This document shows, piece by piece, positions 33,606-45,598 of a stretch of DNA of 64,000 bases (position 1 is the stretch's first letter; the number at the start of each line of letters is the position of its first letter). The notes below the pieces were generated by a model that saw only the letters and a program-made list of their open reading frames with translations, was not told the origin of the DNA and ran no database searches. The DNA comes from Apoderus coryli (Eukaryota > Arthropoda > Insecta > Coleoptera > Attelabidae), in assembly GCA_911728435.2 (NCBI GenBank), contig OU452206.1:16770297-16834296 (forward strand). Reading direction: 5' to 3'. The position numbers and the translations under genes were made by a program.

Positions 33606-34272
33606 AAAGATAACAATCAAAATGGTTCTTCCTATACTTCAGATGAATTGAAACCAGCATGTGATATGTGAATGAAGAAAACAAAACGCTGGTTACACAA
33701 AAGAGGTAGAAGAAATGATTATTCATTCAGCTTCAACTTGGAAGTTTCAAATAAAACATTGATGAAAGACCAAACGATATATTTTTGTATTTTATTTTAT
33801 TTATTTTTTTCAAGTCTTCTTTTTGTATTATATTTCATGTCCGTTGCAGAATATCTTGTTCAAGACTAGGCAACTTGTTAGGCAATCCCAAAGATAAAAT
33901 AGAGTAAAGCCTGTGTCGCTTTATACTTATAATGTTGTGAGAGAAACTTTTAAGGCAGATTATACATCTAAAAATATTAAACAAAAAGTTGAGATGTTCA
34001 TATTAATTCTACTTGGCAAATCTCTTTCCAACTTTTTCGTTCTGACCTTATGAAAATAAAAATTATGTTATTGATTTGTACAATAAGCTGTTTTCGGCTT
34101 GCTTCCGCTTAATGCCCTTAATACACCTCTGTGTCAAAATTATCTGTTTTATAATAAAAGAGACATAAAATTTCGATAACCAATAAATTGCCCAAACAGA
34201 TAAAATTTATTGACATCACCAAAATATAAGCCATTTCCTTAAATTGGTCTAAATTTATATTTTATACATATA
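33606..34272. other. AT-rich intergenic sequence, nothing recognised
   Basis: No coding motif or termini. Confidence 0.4.
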
Positions 34273-34579
34273 TACAGCATGTCCCCGGATATATCAGCGT
34301 GTCGTTTGTAATCTCCAGCCTTATTATTTGTAAAATGGTGACAATTTGCAAAACAAATGACTGTTATCATGGCAAACTAATAACAGAACTTATAAATAGC
34401 CTTGGGGTAGTATTTATACGATAAAAAATATTTCAAAAACTACAAATTTGCTGAAGATACAAAGTTGCCCTTATTTAATGCTAAATAAGTCAAGTAAAAC
34501 TAGAAAATGTTGTGTTTCCATTTGAAAAAATTGAGTTTTCACAATTTCATTTTTAATCTAAGGTTTTGACCACCCTGTA
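34273..34579. mobile_element. MITE, mariner-like termini (weak match)
   Basis: The left TACAGCATGTCCCC and right GACCACCCTGTA are roughly inverted copies around about 300 bp of non-coding sequence. The match is imperfect. Confidence 0.45.
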
Positions 34580-35149
34580 TCCATAATTACCAAAACATTA
34601 TCCAAAATGTCGTAAACTAAATCTTTCCCAACGAGGACTACAATAACTAAATACAGATTTAAAGAAATAGAAACGTCATTTTTGACATTAATTATGTCAA
34701 AAACATTTAGACTTTGGCATAGAACATGATACATAAACCCTGTGTAAAATCGTACGTAGAATCGAAAAATGTAATAATATATAGAATATACCTATACATT
34801 GAGTTTGTTCGGCCTCTGCATGGTATAGGATATGCATTACTATGTACATGTAGATGATACGTGTTTACATGTGTCTACTGTTGTGTATCCTATTGTGCTT
34901 AAATGCAGGCTGATATTTGTAGATGGGCAACGACTATGGTACTCTGACGAGCTCATAACAAGAGCGAAACGAATTCGTCAGTATCTGTCGACCCATGCCT
35001 CGGTCTGGTTCTATTGAATTAGACTGGGGCCCTGCTAAATTAAACAAAATTCCTTGTGTAGGTAAAACCTGCTTTACTTTAGTCCGCTTTGCCATTAAAT
35101 TATTTTTCATTTATTATTTTTAAGGACATGAAATCCTTTTAATAATATA
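34580..35149. other. Intergenic sequence, nothing recognised
   Basis: A 61-residue forward frame at 34832-35017 has no known motif. Confidence 0.4.
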
Positions 35150-35965
35150 TAGGGTGTTCCGGGGTTGTTCTCTTTGAAATAAACAAGTACAGGCCTATAT
35201 TTTCCCCTGTTTTACCACTATTTAATGACGAACTGTCATTATTATTTCTAAATAATAATAATAAATTGACTTTATTGTACAAAATACATAAAAGTACAAA
35301 AGGTAAAGTTGACGCTTAAGCCTCCTATTTTAACCCATATTTATTTATAAAACAATAAATTTAAATTTAAATGTTAACACTTAACACTACCCACTATAAC
35401 AAGTTTAATTGAAGAAAAATAAATAAAGGGTGCAAAGGTGAATCCGCTAGTGACAGTTATTAAACAATAATAATTAAAAAAAACAACACAAATAAAGAAA
35501 TAAGTACACAAACAAATAAATGAAATGATTAAAAATTAATGATCAATGTCATAAACAAACACTACATATTTGCCCTTAAAAAAATTTGTTTCCGGTACAA
35601 AATTTCAGGTCATCTGGTATTTTGTTGTTCAATCGCCCTACGATGAATGAAACTAACCCCTTTTCAAACAGTTTGGTTTTATGTTAACGCGTGCCTCAAA
35701 TCAAGGTTGTGCTGATCATATCTGAATTTAGTTTTTTGGTATAAGGAGCCCGACGTTGTAGTAACTATAATTTTATTAAACAAAGTAAGACTGTGGAACA
35801 GTCTACGCTCTCTCATGTCAAACCATCCAATCCAATCTCTCGCGAGTTTTGCGTATATAAAATACATTTTGATATCTTGCGAAAAGTTAAATCAAGTACT
35901 TACTCTTACAACAAACATTTACATTTTTGAGTTAAGAATCCATAAAATATTCGGACATCCTGTAG
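35150..35965. mobile_element. MITE carrying a nested LINE fragment
   Basis: TATAGGGTGTTCCGG at 35150 pairs with the reverse complement of ATTCGGACATCCTGTAGATA (TACAGGATGTCCGAA) at about 35965. Most of the interior is the LINE 3' end at 35245-35880, so a LINE jumped into a MITE or the MITE captured it. Confidence 0.5.
35245..35880 (-). pseudogene. LINE 3' end with TAA-type microsatellite tail
   Basis: The minus strand reads YFIYAKLARDWIGWFDMRERRLFHSL then QHNLDLRHALT, the C-terminal region of a LINE reverse transcriptase, broken by a stop. About 300 bp of untranslated sequence ends in an (ATT/TTA)n run at 35257-35267. The tail layout matches the LINE at 15118-16285. Confidence 0.7.
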
Positions 35966-36309
35966 ATAGTAGTGAGTATAATTGAACACAGGAGAACAAA
36001 ATAATAATTAAATTTAGCCAAATTAAGCACCAAATAAATTTTTGAGAAGTTGTTGACACCGAATCAGATTACGTTTCAAGGTATAGATAAGAAATATTTA
36101 ATTCCAGTAATTACCTAAGTATACTGTGGTATATGGTTTTACTCGTTGATACTGTATCAATTTCCGGGTAGATTTTGAGGCAGGGCCGTAACTTAGAAGG
36201 GATAAAAAAGTGTAGCCACAACTATCTCTCTCCCGAAGAAAGTACCAAAACCATAAGGTAAATGATCCAATGATCATCATCTTGAGCAAAATGTCATAGT
36301 TTTTCCATC

Positions 36310-36760
36310 TTATTTCAAACGTAAATGAGGACGAATTTTAAGAAATATACCTAAAGGCCAGTCTCCACCAAACTGGGGCTAAGCCTCTTGGCACTCAGAA
36401 GGAATTTTATTCATTGATTATAAAGATAAAGGAGAATATTACACAAAAGAAGAAGATTAAACAATCAGAGAAAAAAGAAGTGTAAAACTGACGAAATGAC
36501 CCAGTTGCTCCAGTTAAACAACTGTTCTAAGATTCTTCTAAGTGTAGTATTCTCCTTTATCTTTATAATCAATGAATAAAACTCCTTCTGAGTGCCAAGA
36601 GGCTTAGCCCCAGTTTGGTGGAGACTCGCCTTTAGGTATATTTCTTAAAATTCGTCCTCATTTACATTTGAAATAGCATTGTCGTGCAGGCGCAAGGGTC
36701 ATTTCGTCAGTTTTACTCTTCTTTTTTCTGTGATTGTTTAATCTCTCTCTGATTCTTCGA
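36310..36760. repeat. Rearranged inverted repeats (A-B-C-A'-B')
   Basis: Block A (about 36325-36440, containing CCAAACTGGGGCTAAGCC) returns inverted at about 36540-36670 (A'). Block B (about 36448-36500, containing AACTGACGAAATGACCC) returns inverted at about 36697-36755 (B'). In a simple foldback the order would be A-B-C-B'-A'; here it is A-B-C-A'-B'. The block lies directly before the transposase relic at 36762. Confidence 0.75.
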
Positions 36761-36761
36761 A

Positions 36762-37208
36762 AATGAGCAAGGAGTGGCCGTTACAGTCAATGGCGATCGT
36801 TATCGGGCCATGTTGAACGAATTTTTGTTCACAAAAATTGAAGAGGAGGATATTGGCAACATTTGGTTTCAACAGGACCGCGCTACGTGCCACACAGCCG
36901 AAGCTACACTCGATGTTTTGCGCCCTGTTTTTGAAGATCGCATTATCAGCCGCAGAGCCGATGTCGTTTGGCCACCTCGGAGCTGCGATTTGACACCGTT
37001 GGACTATTATTTGTGGGGTACCGTGAAAGATAAGTGTTACGCCGACAAGCTAGAGCCAATTGACGCTTTAAAGGACAATATTCGTGAAGCCATTGGTGAA
37101 ATACAGCTGCACACAATCGATAATGTGCTTAAAAATTGGATGGATCGTGTAGGCTACTGCATGGCCAGCCGAGGCAGCCATTTGAATGAAATTATTTGTC
37201 ATTATTAA
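36762..37208 (+). pseudogene. Mariner-type transposase C-terminal half (DD41D spacing)
   Basis: The open frame holds GVAVTVNGDRYRAML, the second Asp block WFQQDRATCHT and the third Asp block DLTPLDYYLWG, with 41 residues between the two Asp, then YCMASRGSHLNEI near the stop at 37208. Gly after the second catalytic Asp is replaced by Arg (QQDR rather than QQDG). The first Asp and both HTH motifs are missing because the sequence upstream is the inverted-repeat block at 36310-36760. It has the same Asp spacing as the element at 3121-5169 but a clearly different sequence, so it is another lineage. Confidence 0.85.
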
Positions 37209-37414
37209 CCGGAAGGATTGTACTTTCAAATAAAAAAAGAAATTTGAGAAAATATTCAGCAGTTTTTCTTTTATAGCATTTTCAAAAAAAAAAGTTATCT
37301 GGCAGACCCAATATTATATAGGTAATATTATTTAAATACCCTCGTATCATGTATACTTTTATATACAAGGTGTTGTCAAAAAAGGGAGACTTTTAAAATT
37401 TTGCGGACTATACG
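37209..37414. other. Mariner 3' flank and MITE edge
   Basis: AT-rich 3' sequence follows the transposase. A TATACAAGGTGTTGTCAA edge near 37365 may start another small element. Confidence 0.35.
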
Positions 37415-38060
37415 TACAGGGTGTCCCAAACTTGGTGCCCCAGGCCTATTGTATGAAAACCAGATAAGATAATAAAAATCTTTTTTAAAGGGCAAAATTG
37501 AGTTGCGCTAAGGTCCATTTTGGGAAAGCAAAATATTTTTTTCCAATGTCGCAAAATGGAGAAAATGACGTCATCAATGTTATTTTTCCACGAACATACC
37601 TGTATTTTGCTACAATCGAAAAGTTCAATTTTTTTCCAAACACTTTCCGAAAAAAAAATTTCTAGCTCTTTTCGTTAAAAAGTTAGCGCGCACACAAAAA
37701 AAATACTTAAATATTATTTATTAGTAAAAAGGTATTTAGGAAAATTAAGGCTTTCGGAATGTGGCAAAATATAGGCTAGTTCCTTTTAACATGGTGTTAA
37801 AAATGTACCCTAAACGGCCTACAGCTCCAGAAAGTGACAGTTTCGCAAACAGTTTTTCTTAAATATTTCTCACATAACATAAAATTCTGAAATTTGGTAT
37901 GTGATATACCTGTGAGATTTGACATTTACTGAGGGAAAAAAATTGATATCCTTCATCATAAGCGTCCCAAATGGTAGGGTCAAAGGGTTAAAAATACCAC
38001 TAAATTTTTGTGTATACGCTTTCTTCATGCTGAAGGCCGAGAAGGTGTTAACAACGGCGA
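37415..38060. repeat. MITE-like repeat, left terminus only
   Basis: TACAGGGTGTCCCAAACTTGG at 37415, then a GTATGAAAACC block, relates to the left end of the MITE at 42048. The right end is not clear; the boundary given is approximate. Confidence 0.4.
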
Positions 38061-38254
38061 TGCGTGGACATCCTAGCTAAAATTTAGCAAAAACAATTGT
38101 CATCAACAATGATCCAAATTTAATAAAAAGAGTCACAACGGGTAGCGAAACCAAAGCTCAATAATCTTAGTGGAAATGGCCAGATAAGCCAAGATCAAAA
38201 ACAGCTCTTCCCTGAAGATCGAACGGAAAAATAAGGAATATTACCTTGAATTTT

Positions 38255-39870
38255 TTATTTATTTATTTTTTTATTTATTGTCATTACATGTCATTACCAA
38301 AAAAGGTTTACACAAGTCGTATTAAATATTAAAATATTACATAACACAACATAAAAATGTATATAACTTAATCAAAACAGAAAACCAGTGCTGAGGAATT
38401 CAATGGAGCCTGGTCAATTAAGTAGTTTTTTAATCTATTCTTGAACATTGCAAGGCTCAGTGTTTTCAAACTATCTGGCAAATGATTATAGCATGTAGGA
38501 CCATAATAATTCACAGAATTTCTGCTTCTACCCAACCTCATATATTCAGGAAGAATGTCATTTTTGTTTCTGGTTTTGTGGTTGTGAACTTCATCATGCC
38601 TTATGTACAGATTGTGATTATTTTTCACATACATAATTGAATTGTAGATATAGAGACACGGTAGTGTAATTATTTTACATTCTTTAAATTTAGGTCTGAC
38701 ATCCTCTCTAAACTTAAAATCTGTCATTATTCGAACCACTCGTCTTTGGATTGCGAATACCCGACTAGCATGACAAGAGTGTCCCCAAATTGACAAAGCA
38801 AATGAAACCACACTGTGAATAAGGCCATAATATGCTGATTTCAAAACATTAAAAGAGACTTCACCCTTCAAGCTTCGCAACATGAACACAACCTTAGACA
38901 ACTTGGCAATGGTAACCTCGACATGACCCGCCCAGGTTAGCTTTTGGTCCAAAGTGACACCCAAAAACTTTACCAGACCATCAGAAACAGCAACATCCAT
39001 CTCACGTAATGTAAATATTTTAGTAGCTGTTTTATTGGCATTCATACAGGGTTTGTTAGCTGCAAACCAGTCCGCAGCCCTCGACTGTGAATTAATCATA
39101 CTTGAGGCCAGAACATCACTCGACAGTTCAACATCGACAATAGTTGAATCGTCTGCAAACAATGTCAGGTCAGAGCATGGCAGATGTAGCGGTAAATCAT
39201 TAATGAAAATCAAAAACAATAGAGATCAGAGCACCGAGCCCTGTGGGACTCCGCAAGAGCTCAACAAGGGCTGAGAAGACTTTGACTCAAACATCGTTAC
39301 AACATTCCTACCAGTGAGATAGGAACTCAGCAAACGAATCGAATTCGCACTCATACCGTATCGCTCCAGTTTACCCAACAAGATATCGTGTGAGACGCAA
39401 TCAAACGCCTTTATTAAATCAAGAAAAGAAACCCCCACAAGCCTTCTACTCTCAAAAGCGGTTATAACGCTATTTATAAAGTTTTCTATAGCTGAAACGG
39501 TGTTAAGTTTCGGTCTAAATCCAAATTGTTTCGGAGAAAATAAATTATTTCTTTCAAAATACTTGGCTAATTGTTATATCTTTTCAAAAATTTTGCCTAG
39601 AACAGGCACTATAGAAATAGGGTGATAGTTGTTCAATTCATCTGGAGATCCTTTTTTGAATAATTTTGCTAAATTTCAGACAACTTGGAAACATACCGGA
39701 TGAGATCGCCAAATTAATCAATATTGTCAATGGTATAATTATGATATCCTTAATATATTTAATGATTACGATATTCAAATCAAAAATGTCTTTCGAGCTT
39801 TTATTTTTAAAAGAGTTTATTATATCTCTCATCTCAATAAAAGATATTTCATGCACCGTTTGCATATTAT
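38255..39870 (-). pseudogene. LINE reverse transcriptase, 5'-truncated
   Basis: The minus strand, from 39865 down, reads SFKNKSSKDIFDL, VSFLDLIKAFDCVSHDIL, CGVPQGSVL then a stop where GP is expected (39225), then LLFLIFINDL, LTLFADDSTIV (palm), VKFLGVTLDQKLTWAGHV and LPCLYIYNSIMYVKNN, ending near 38368. A TTTA-type simple tail at 38258-38280 marks the 3' end. Between 39440 and 39640 the frame is shifted. It shares its 3' coding blocks with the LINE interrupted at 27920. Confidence 0.88.
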
Positions 39871-40327
39871 GAAGTCATAGGAAGAAAACGCCCGGATTGG
39901 TGACAAAACAATTAATTTCTTTTGCATCACAATAGTACCTACATCTCTCACATCATTGCTTGTTCGTATATAATTTCTTGGCCAAAAACAAGCCTCAGCC
40001 ACCTAGTCCCAAAAATAAATAAGCCCTTGACGGTGTCTTCCCTCATTGAAGAGATAAAGAACATATTGCTAAGCGCTGATCAGATCAATCATTGTTTTTA
40101 TTAATAAAGCTCGTTCTGTCTTAATATTTTGCTTTTTAATTTAATATCAAGGTACATTTTTATTCTGATACCTAATTAAAATAAATTTTTAAAGCAACAT
40201 AAAATGGCGAAATCAAAGACATTTCATCATATTTAGCAAACACAAGTATGGATATATTTTCGTGAAATTCCTTTCTGTTTTGAGCGAGTGTGAATCAAAC
40301 AAACAAAAGCAAGAAACGTCTACATAC
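39871..40327. other. Intergenic sequence or intron
   Basis: Nothing recognised. If the exon at 40328-40450 is real, this is the beginning of its first intron. Confidence 0.4.
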
Positions 40328-40450
40328 CTTAGAAACATCACTTGCGTCCGCTTGTTGAACGTCCGCTAAGAGAACAGCAACAAGCAACGTCAAACAACAA
40401 AAATTCTTCGACCACATTACTAAAGTTTTCTTCTTATTATTAACAGTCAT
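40328..40450 (-). CDS. First coding exon of an unidentified secreted protein
   Basis: The minus strand reads MTVNNKKK, then MWSKNFCCLTLLVAVLLADV and QQADASDVSK, directly followed by a good donor, AAG|GTATGTAG, in phase 0. The second Met starts a classic signal peptide: a short basic region, an 11-12 residue hydrophobic core and small residues (ADA) where cleavage is expected. The exon is short, so the mature protein must lie in later exons at lower coordinates. No matching non-transposon exon was found on the minus strand of 1-40 kb, so they may lie beyond the window. Which Met is used is not certain; the inner one gives the better signal peptide. Confidence 0.55.
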
Positions 40451-40960
40451 AATGAGGAAAATTGAGAAAAATGATAATCACTAATAATAAATTTAAAAAC
40501 ACAAACTTCTACTACTGGTTAGCGATGTCACACATTGTTTTTAACAAGACACGGTCCAACTCTCATGCGAGATGGAGATTGAATTAAAACTAAAAAGTTT
40601 ATTTATGATTACGATACTTTGGGATATTATGGACTACAAGGGAATAATAAGGTAACGACAACCACACTATCACGTGTGTTTGTACACTTGCGGCACAAAA
40701 CTGAAAATGTGCCGGTCGAGAATCCGAGATGCGAGGACGGTACGTAACTTTTGAAAAGTTTAAACGGAACACGTGCTATGTTGGGTTCGCGCGTTATCTC
40801 CGGACGCGACATTGTTGCCATTTTCCGTATCGGTTTTTATAGTAAATCTAATCGTAAGAATTTTAATATACAGAGCAGTAATCAAAAAATTTAAAATGTG
40901 TTAGACGCATTTGATTTGTAAGATGCTGTTTGGAATTTTCATGCAGTTTGGCATGTTTAT
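40451..40960 (-). promoter_or_regulatory. Probable promoter and 5' UTR of the signal-peptide gene
   Basis: 40640-40820 is noticeably richer in G+C and CpG than the flanks. A 64-residue minus frame there (40627-40821) has no motif and more likely reflects the base composition. No TATA box was placed with confidence. Confidence 0.3.
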
Positions 40961-41060
40961 TTATTTTATTTATTTATTCATTTCTTGCCTAACAGGTTTA
41001 ACACCCAATTACAAGGCAAACTCTTAAAAATTATTGTACATATTTAGGTAATTACTTTAC
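40961..41060 (-). repeat. LINE 3' tail fragment
   Basis: The minus strand reads GGGTGTTAAACCTGTTAGGCAA then a TAAATAAATAAA-type run (40962-40985), like the AAAT tail of the LINE ending at 62745. Confidence 0.5.
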
Positions 41061-42047
41061 ATTATCTAAGAAACAATAACACTAAAAATTGTTACCAATA
41101 CTAAGATAGCAAACATATATTTATTACTTTCCCGATATAACCAATTGAGCTAAATTTTGGTATATGAGTTTGGGGCAGTCCTAGGATGAAGCCATTAGAT
41201 TTTGGTTGAAATCGCTTAAGCCCTCTGATAGGGCTGGACACAACCACTAAATTTTCATATATCAGTAGGGGTCGAGTGATACATCATTTCGAAGCATTTT
41301 TTATATGCTTTACAGCGATAGGTCGCTTATGATATTTGCCCCCATAATTCTCGAGAAAACAGCGATTAAAATGTCACCAGTGAGTTAGTTGGATATTTAT
41401 TATGGTCTCTGTTGGGTCATTGACATAGAAAAATGCAGACAGGACACCATTCATTGTGTGAAAATTTTGAGAGGTGACATTTTACAGAGCTGAGGAGTGT
41501 TTGTTGTTTTAATACCTAGTTTGGGTTGTGTAAATATTTTCTGTAAATCTGGCAAGTCCGCAAACGCAAAACATTATGAACGGGTCTACCACCTCCGGTC
41601 ATTGGTTGGTTGTAATGTTATATTGAATTGTTGAGTTGTTGGAAGTCGAGAGTGGAAGAAAAGAACAGAACGAAATAAAACAGAAAAAAACAGTGTCGCT
41701 CGGTCATCGCGCATATGGCCCCGATTATTAAACATTCTCGATTACCTCGCACTTCTATTATGCATATAGTCGCCACACTTACATTTTGCGCGAAATCATG
41801 AAATCACTTTTATTTTTACATTTTATTGTATACAAAAACCGATTACAATATTATTATTGTTATTCCACATTTAAAATAGATTTTATTACGACAAATTTTG
41901 TTACTAATAGGTACCTACTAGCAGTATCAAATTCTCAGTCATTTTAACAGTTAAAGTTTAAAGTTTATTACAGCAATAGAAGACAAAAAAAAAAGATTGT
42001 ATTACAATTGACATTATTTGGGTCTTAACTATTTTGTAAATGATATG
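41061..42047. other. Intergenic repeat-like sequence, nothing assigned
   Basis: Phrases such as CCCATAATTCTCGAGAAAAC resemble parts of the 8.99-9.35 kb repeat. No gene or complete element is visible. Confidence 0.4.
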
Positions 42048-42618
42048 TACAGGGTAGCCCAAACTGGACGATTCCTGGAGATACCGAAAAAGTGTCCTCC
42101 AGGCTCAAATTTCATGAAAACCCCAATGGTAAAAACATTTAATTCTCTGCGCTGATGCTCTTGGGACGCTTGCTCTTAAAGTCAAATATATTATTGGGTT
42201 TAAAAAATATATATAACTTGTTATATATTTTTGAAAAGGGAATTTTAGGGGCTGTAAGAAAATCCAAAATTATACAGGGTGTCTCATTAGGGAAATAATA
42301 ATTTTCGTTACAGTAACTTTACGAATGGCCCTGTAATAAAACAGGTTACTAGATATTATTCTACGCTGAAAAGTGCTATGAGAAAGTGTTTGCAGAGATC
42401 AATTATCGCCAATAACAACAAAGTTATAAGCCATAAAAGAAATCGATCAAAATTGAAAAACGCCACCTAGCGGCTTAACCGTTACAGAGAGCCACATTTC
42501 GTTTGCACCAGTGAGTTTTCCATGAAATTTGACCCTGGAGGACCTTGGGTAATTTTTTTCTATCTTCGACAGGAACATGAGTTCCCATAAGAAAACGTCT
42601 ACTTTGGGCCACCCTGTA
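42048..42618. mobile_element. MITE with TACAGGGTRGCCCAAA termini (571 bp)
   Basis: TACAGGGTAGCCCAAACTGG at 42048 is the inverted match of the right end, ACTTTGGGCCACCCTGTA, ending at 42618. No transposase. An internal ACAGGGTGTCTCATTA at about 42276 may be another nested end. 9190-9354 is a fragment of the same family. Confidence 0.75.
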
Positions 42619-42719
42619 CATCGCCGCGTTTTTAGGTCCGTGTCTGTTCGCACATATTACCTAGTTTTTTCATTTAGCTTAGCAAATATTTTATTTATTT
42701 TTTTAAGTTTTGACTCTTT

Positions 42720-42845
42720 TTATACCCCTCACCTACGCCCTATGAGACGCGTCCCAAAATCTAACCAGTTCATCGCTGTGTTGCATAATATTTTTGTACC
42801 AAATTTGGTTAAATCCATTGAGGCATTGTTTAAAAACGCTTATTT
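42720..42845 (+). repeat. Third copy of the CCTACGC...ACCAAATTTGGTTAAAT repeat end
   Basis: It matches 20255-20340 and 20875-20975 in block order (CCTACGC.., AATCTAACCAG.., TTTTTGTACCAAATTTGG). Confidence 0.65.
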
Positions 42846-43486
42846 AGGTCTCACATGACTCAACATACTTTAAGAATTACCACTTACGAAACGAATTTGA
42901 AACACCCTGTATATGAAACTCGAAACATCTAGTTTCTAATAGTAAATTCCATTTAGAGCTACAAAATAGGTACACATTTCTTTACAATAATTTAGATCTG
43001 AAATTTTTATATGATTGTACCATTATTTCTCGACATACTCACGGTTCAGTAGTTACAAATAAATAATGAGATAAAAAATCGAAAAGCAAAATTTTATCAC
43101 TATCGTATTGAAAACCGTTGGTAGATGATTCACGAGAACTTCGGTTATGGCGTCATCTCTTACAAAATGTATACACTTAAATATTTCCCAATACAGGTTT
43201 CTAGTCTTTGATAAAAATAAATTGATTTTACTTATTGAAAACAAGATTTTTTTTGGTTTTGTAACATTCTGAAGATTATTTCAGATTCAGTGAGATTACA
43301 GTTTAATTACAGGAAATGAATTATAACAAAATATTCCGAGGATGTTGTTTTTCTACAGTAGCGCCATCCCTGCCAAACGACATGAACTAAGATATTTCGA
43401 GTCTTTGAACACATTAAATTATTTACAGAACACTATTTTGAACATATTAAATATTTGTTTGCGTTTTGGAAATGTCACTTATATTT

Positions 43487-43920
43487 TTTAATAGTTTTTT
43501 TCTGAGACGGGAAAAAAGTTTGACATATTTACTCTCTTGACAGGTAATAAAATGTCACTTTTTATCCCCGGGAAAAAAGTGAGTACTTTTTTCCCCGGGA
43601 AAAAAGTGAGCACTTTTTTCCCGGACACATAAGCAAAGATTAATCTTTGACATAAGTAACGGTAGATATTTAATTTTGGGAAATTTTATTATACAAAAGT
43701 TACATTTTCTTTATATATCAAAACTGGCAATAATTTGTGACGTTACTTTTGCTGCTTCTACTGACTCCGGTGGAGTGTTCGCAATTTTAAATTAAATTAC
43801 AGAATGAAATTGACAGATATTTGATTACTTTTTTAAAACTTCAAATTTCACTTGGATAATTTTCTGACTTTTTTCAATATTAAATCGAAGTTTTTCCCGT
43901 CTCAGAAAAAAATAGTGTAT
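43487..43920. mobile_element. Small element with CTGAGACGGGAAAAA termini and internal palindromes
   Basis: TTTTTTTCTGAGACGGGAAAAAAG at 43493 is inverted at 43899-43916 (TTTTTCCCGTCTCAGAAAAA). Inside, 43567-43625 is a chain of GGGAAAAAAGTGAGTACTTTTTTCCC-type palindromes, two in a row sharing the CCCGGG junction. No ORF of substance. Confidence 0.7.
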
Positions 43921-43923
43921 CAT

Positions 43924-44031
43924 ACACGGGAAAAAAGTTAGATTTTAGCTCTCGGTTTTTTGTCTCCCTCCGCTGCGCGTCGGGAGACAACACAACCTCG
44001 AGCTAAAATCTAGTACTTTTTTCCCTTGTAT
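43924..44031. repeat. 108 bp hairpin with GGGAAAAAAGT arms
   Basis: TACACGGGAAAAAAGTTAG, ATTTTAGCTC and TTGTCTCCC on the left pair with GGGAGACAA, GAGCTAAAAT and CTAGTACTTTTTTCCCTTGTA on the right, around a short GC-rich loop (TCCGCTGCGCGTC). It directly follows the element at 43487-43920 and shares its GGGAAAAAAGT motif. Confidence 0.8.
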
Positions 44032-44527
44032 AATAAATAACTATTATTTTATATAGCATTGTCTTTATAAGGATATATAAGGATTTATCCTTTAAACACA
44101 ATGATAATATTATATTAATGCTTCTGAAGATTCCTGGGAAATTTTGGGCATTCATGTAGGAAAGTTTATTTTCAAAGATTGGCACCACGCACCACTGAAC
44201 ACATTTCTATAAGTTTGAATAAAAATATTTGGAGGATGTTAGATGTTATGTTAAATATCATCTCGGCAAACACTGGCATTAAATATCACGATTTTCATGC
44301 AGTGAGTTATTACTGTTTTTAAAAAAATGTTCCGATCAACTCGCCTCGACTTTTTGCCATAATGCACTATCCTGAGCCACCTTGTTTGCTGGTTTTCCAA
44401 TGCAAGACATTTTTTTTTTCATATAAAATAACTGTTCCATTAAAATTTATAAATCAATTTTTACTGCAAACATTATCTTACATCTTAAAAATATTATTTA
44501 TCTTAAAACTATTTTACATACTATTAG
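44032..44527. other. 3' flank of RPB6
   Basis: It includes the RPB6 3' UTR. A GCATTGTCTTTATAAGGATATATAAGG block at 44058 resembles the CATTGTCTTTATAAAG repeats at 53690-53765. Confidence 0.4.
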
Positions 44528-44973
<446 letters not shown>

Positions 44974-45598
44974 TCTTGGGTTTAAAATTTATTAATTTAG
45001 CTTTATAATGATACTCTAATTTCTAATGTTTGAAGAATTTCTACATTTAAAAATGATAGGTTATACTTAGCTTTCTTCTTCTCTTGTCATGGTCGCCAAC
45101 GCCTCCACCTCTTTTTTCTTCTTTCCTATTATATAACCACAGAAGAATGAACTTCCTTCATCTGTGGTATAGGGAAGCTAGTATGCTCTTTCCGTAGCTT
45201 TTTCTTGCAATGACATTAGCGGACCACAATAAATTTATTCCAGCACACTCTTAAACCAAAGTGGTTTAGTACTATAAACACAGCTAACATACACAGATGT
45301 TACCTGTGATATAAATCATTTAGAAATACATATATTCTCACTTTATTTCTCTAATCATTTTTCACAAAATGTGCTGGCATCTGACCGAGGTTCGGATTCC
45401 ACGCTAAACTGTAGGTCCAAGTTAACAGAAAAACAAATAACCAAAATACGCTGGCTGTATTACCTTAGATGTAAAAGCCCATAATTGGAAAAAACCCAAT
45501 GGTGAAGGCCATTAACGAAAAAGAAGAAGACGAAGATAACCTCTAAAAATAACAAAAACCTAAACATTTATTTACCTTTTGTTTCTAATTTAAGTTAA
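44974..45598. promoter_or_regulatory. Shared divergent promoter region, RPB6 / MTG2
   Basis: 625 bp between two ATGs pointing away from each other. No ORF with motifs. A clear TATA box was not placed for either side. 45090-45180 is pyrimidine-rich on the plus strand and looks like an old repeat edge. Confidence 0.4.

Noticed and set aside
39666..39872. Plus-strand ORF over the LINE at 38.3-39.9 kb
   Set aside because: Mirror of the minus-strand LINE frame.
40627..40821. 64-residue minus ORF upstream of the signal-peptide exon
   Set aside because: It has no motif and lies in a CpG-rich stretch that is better explained as promoter or 5' UTR.
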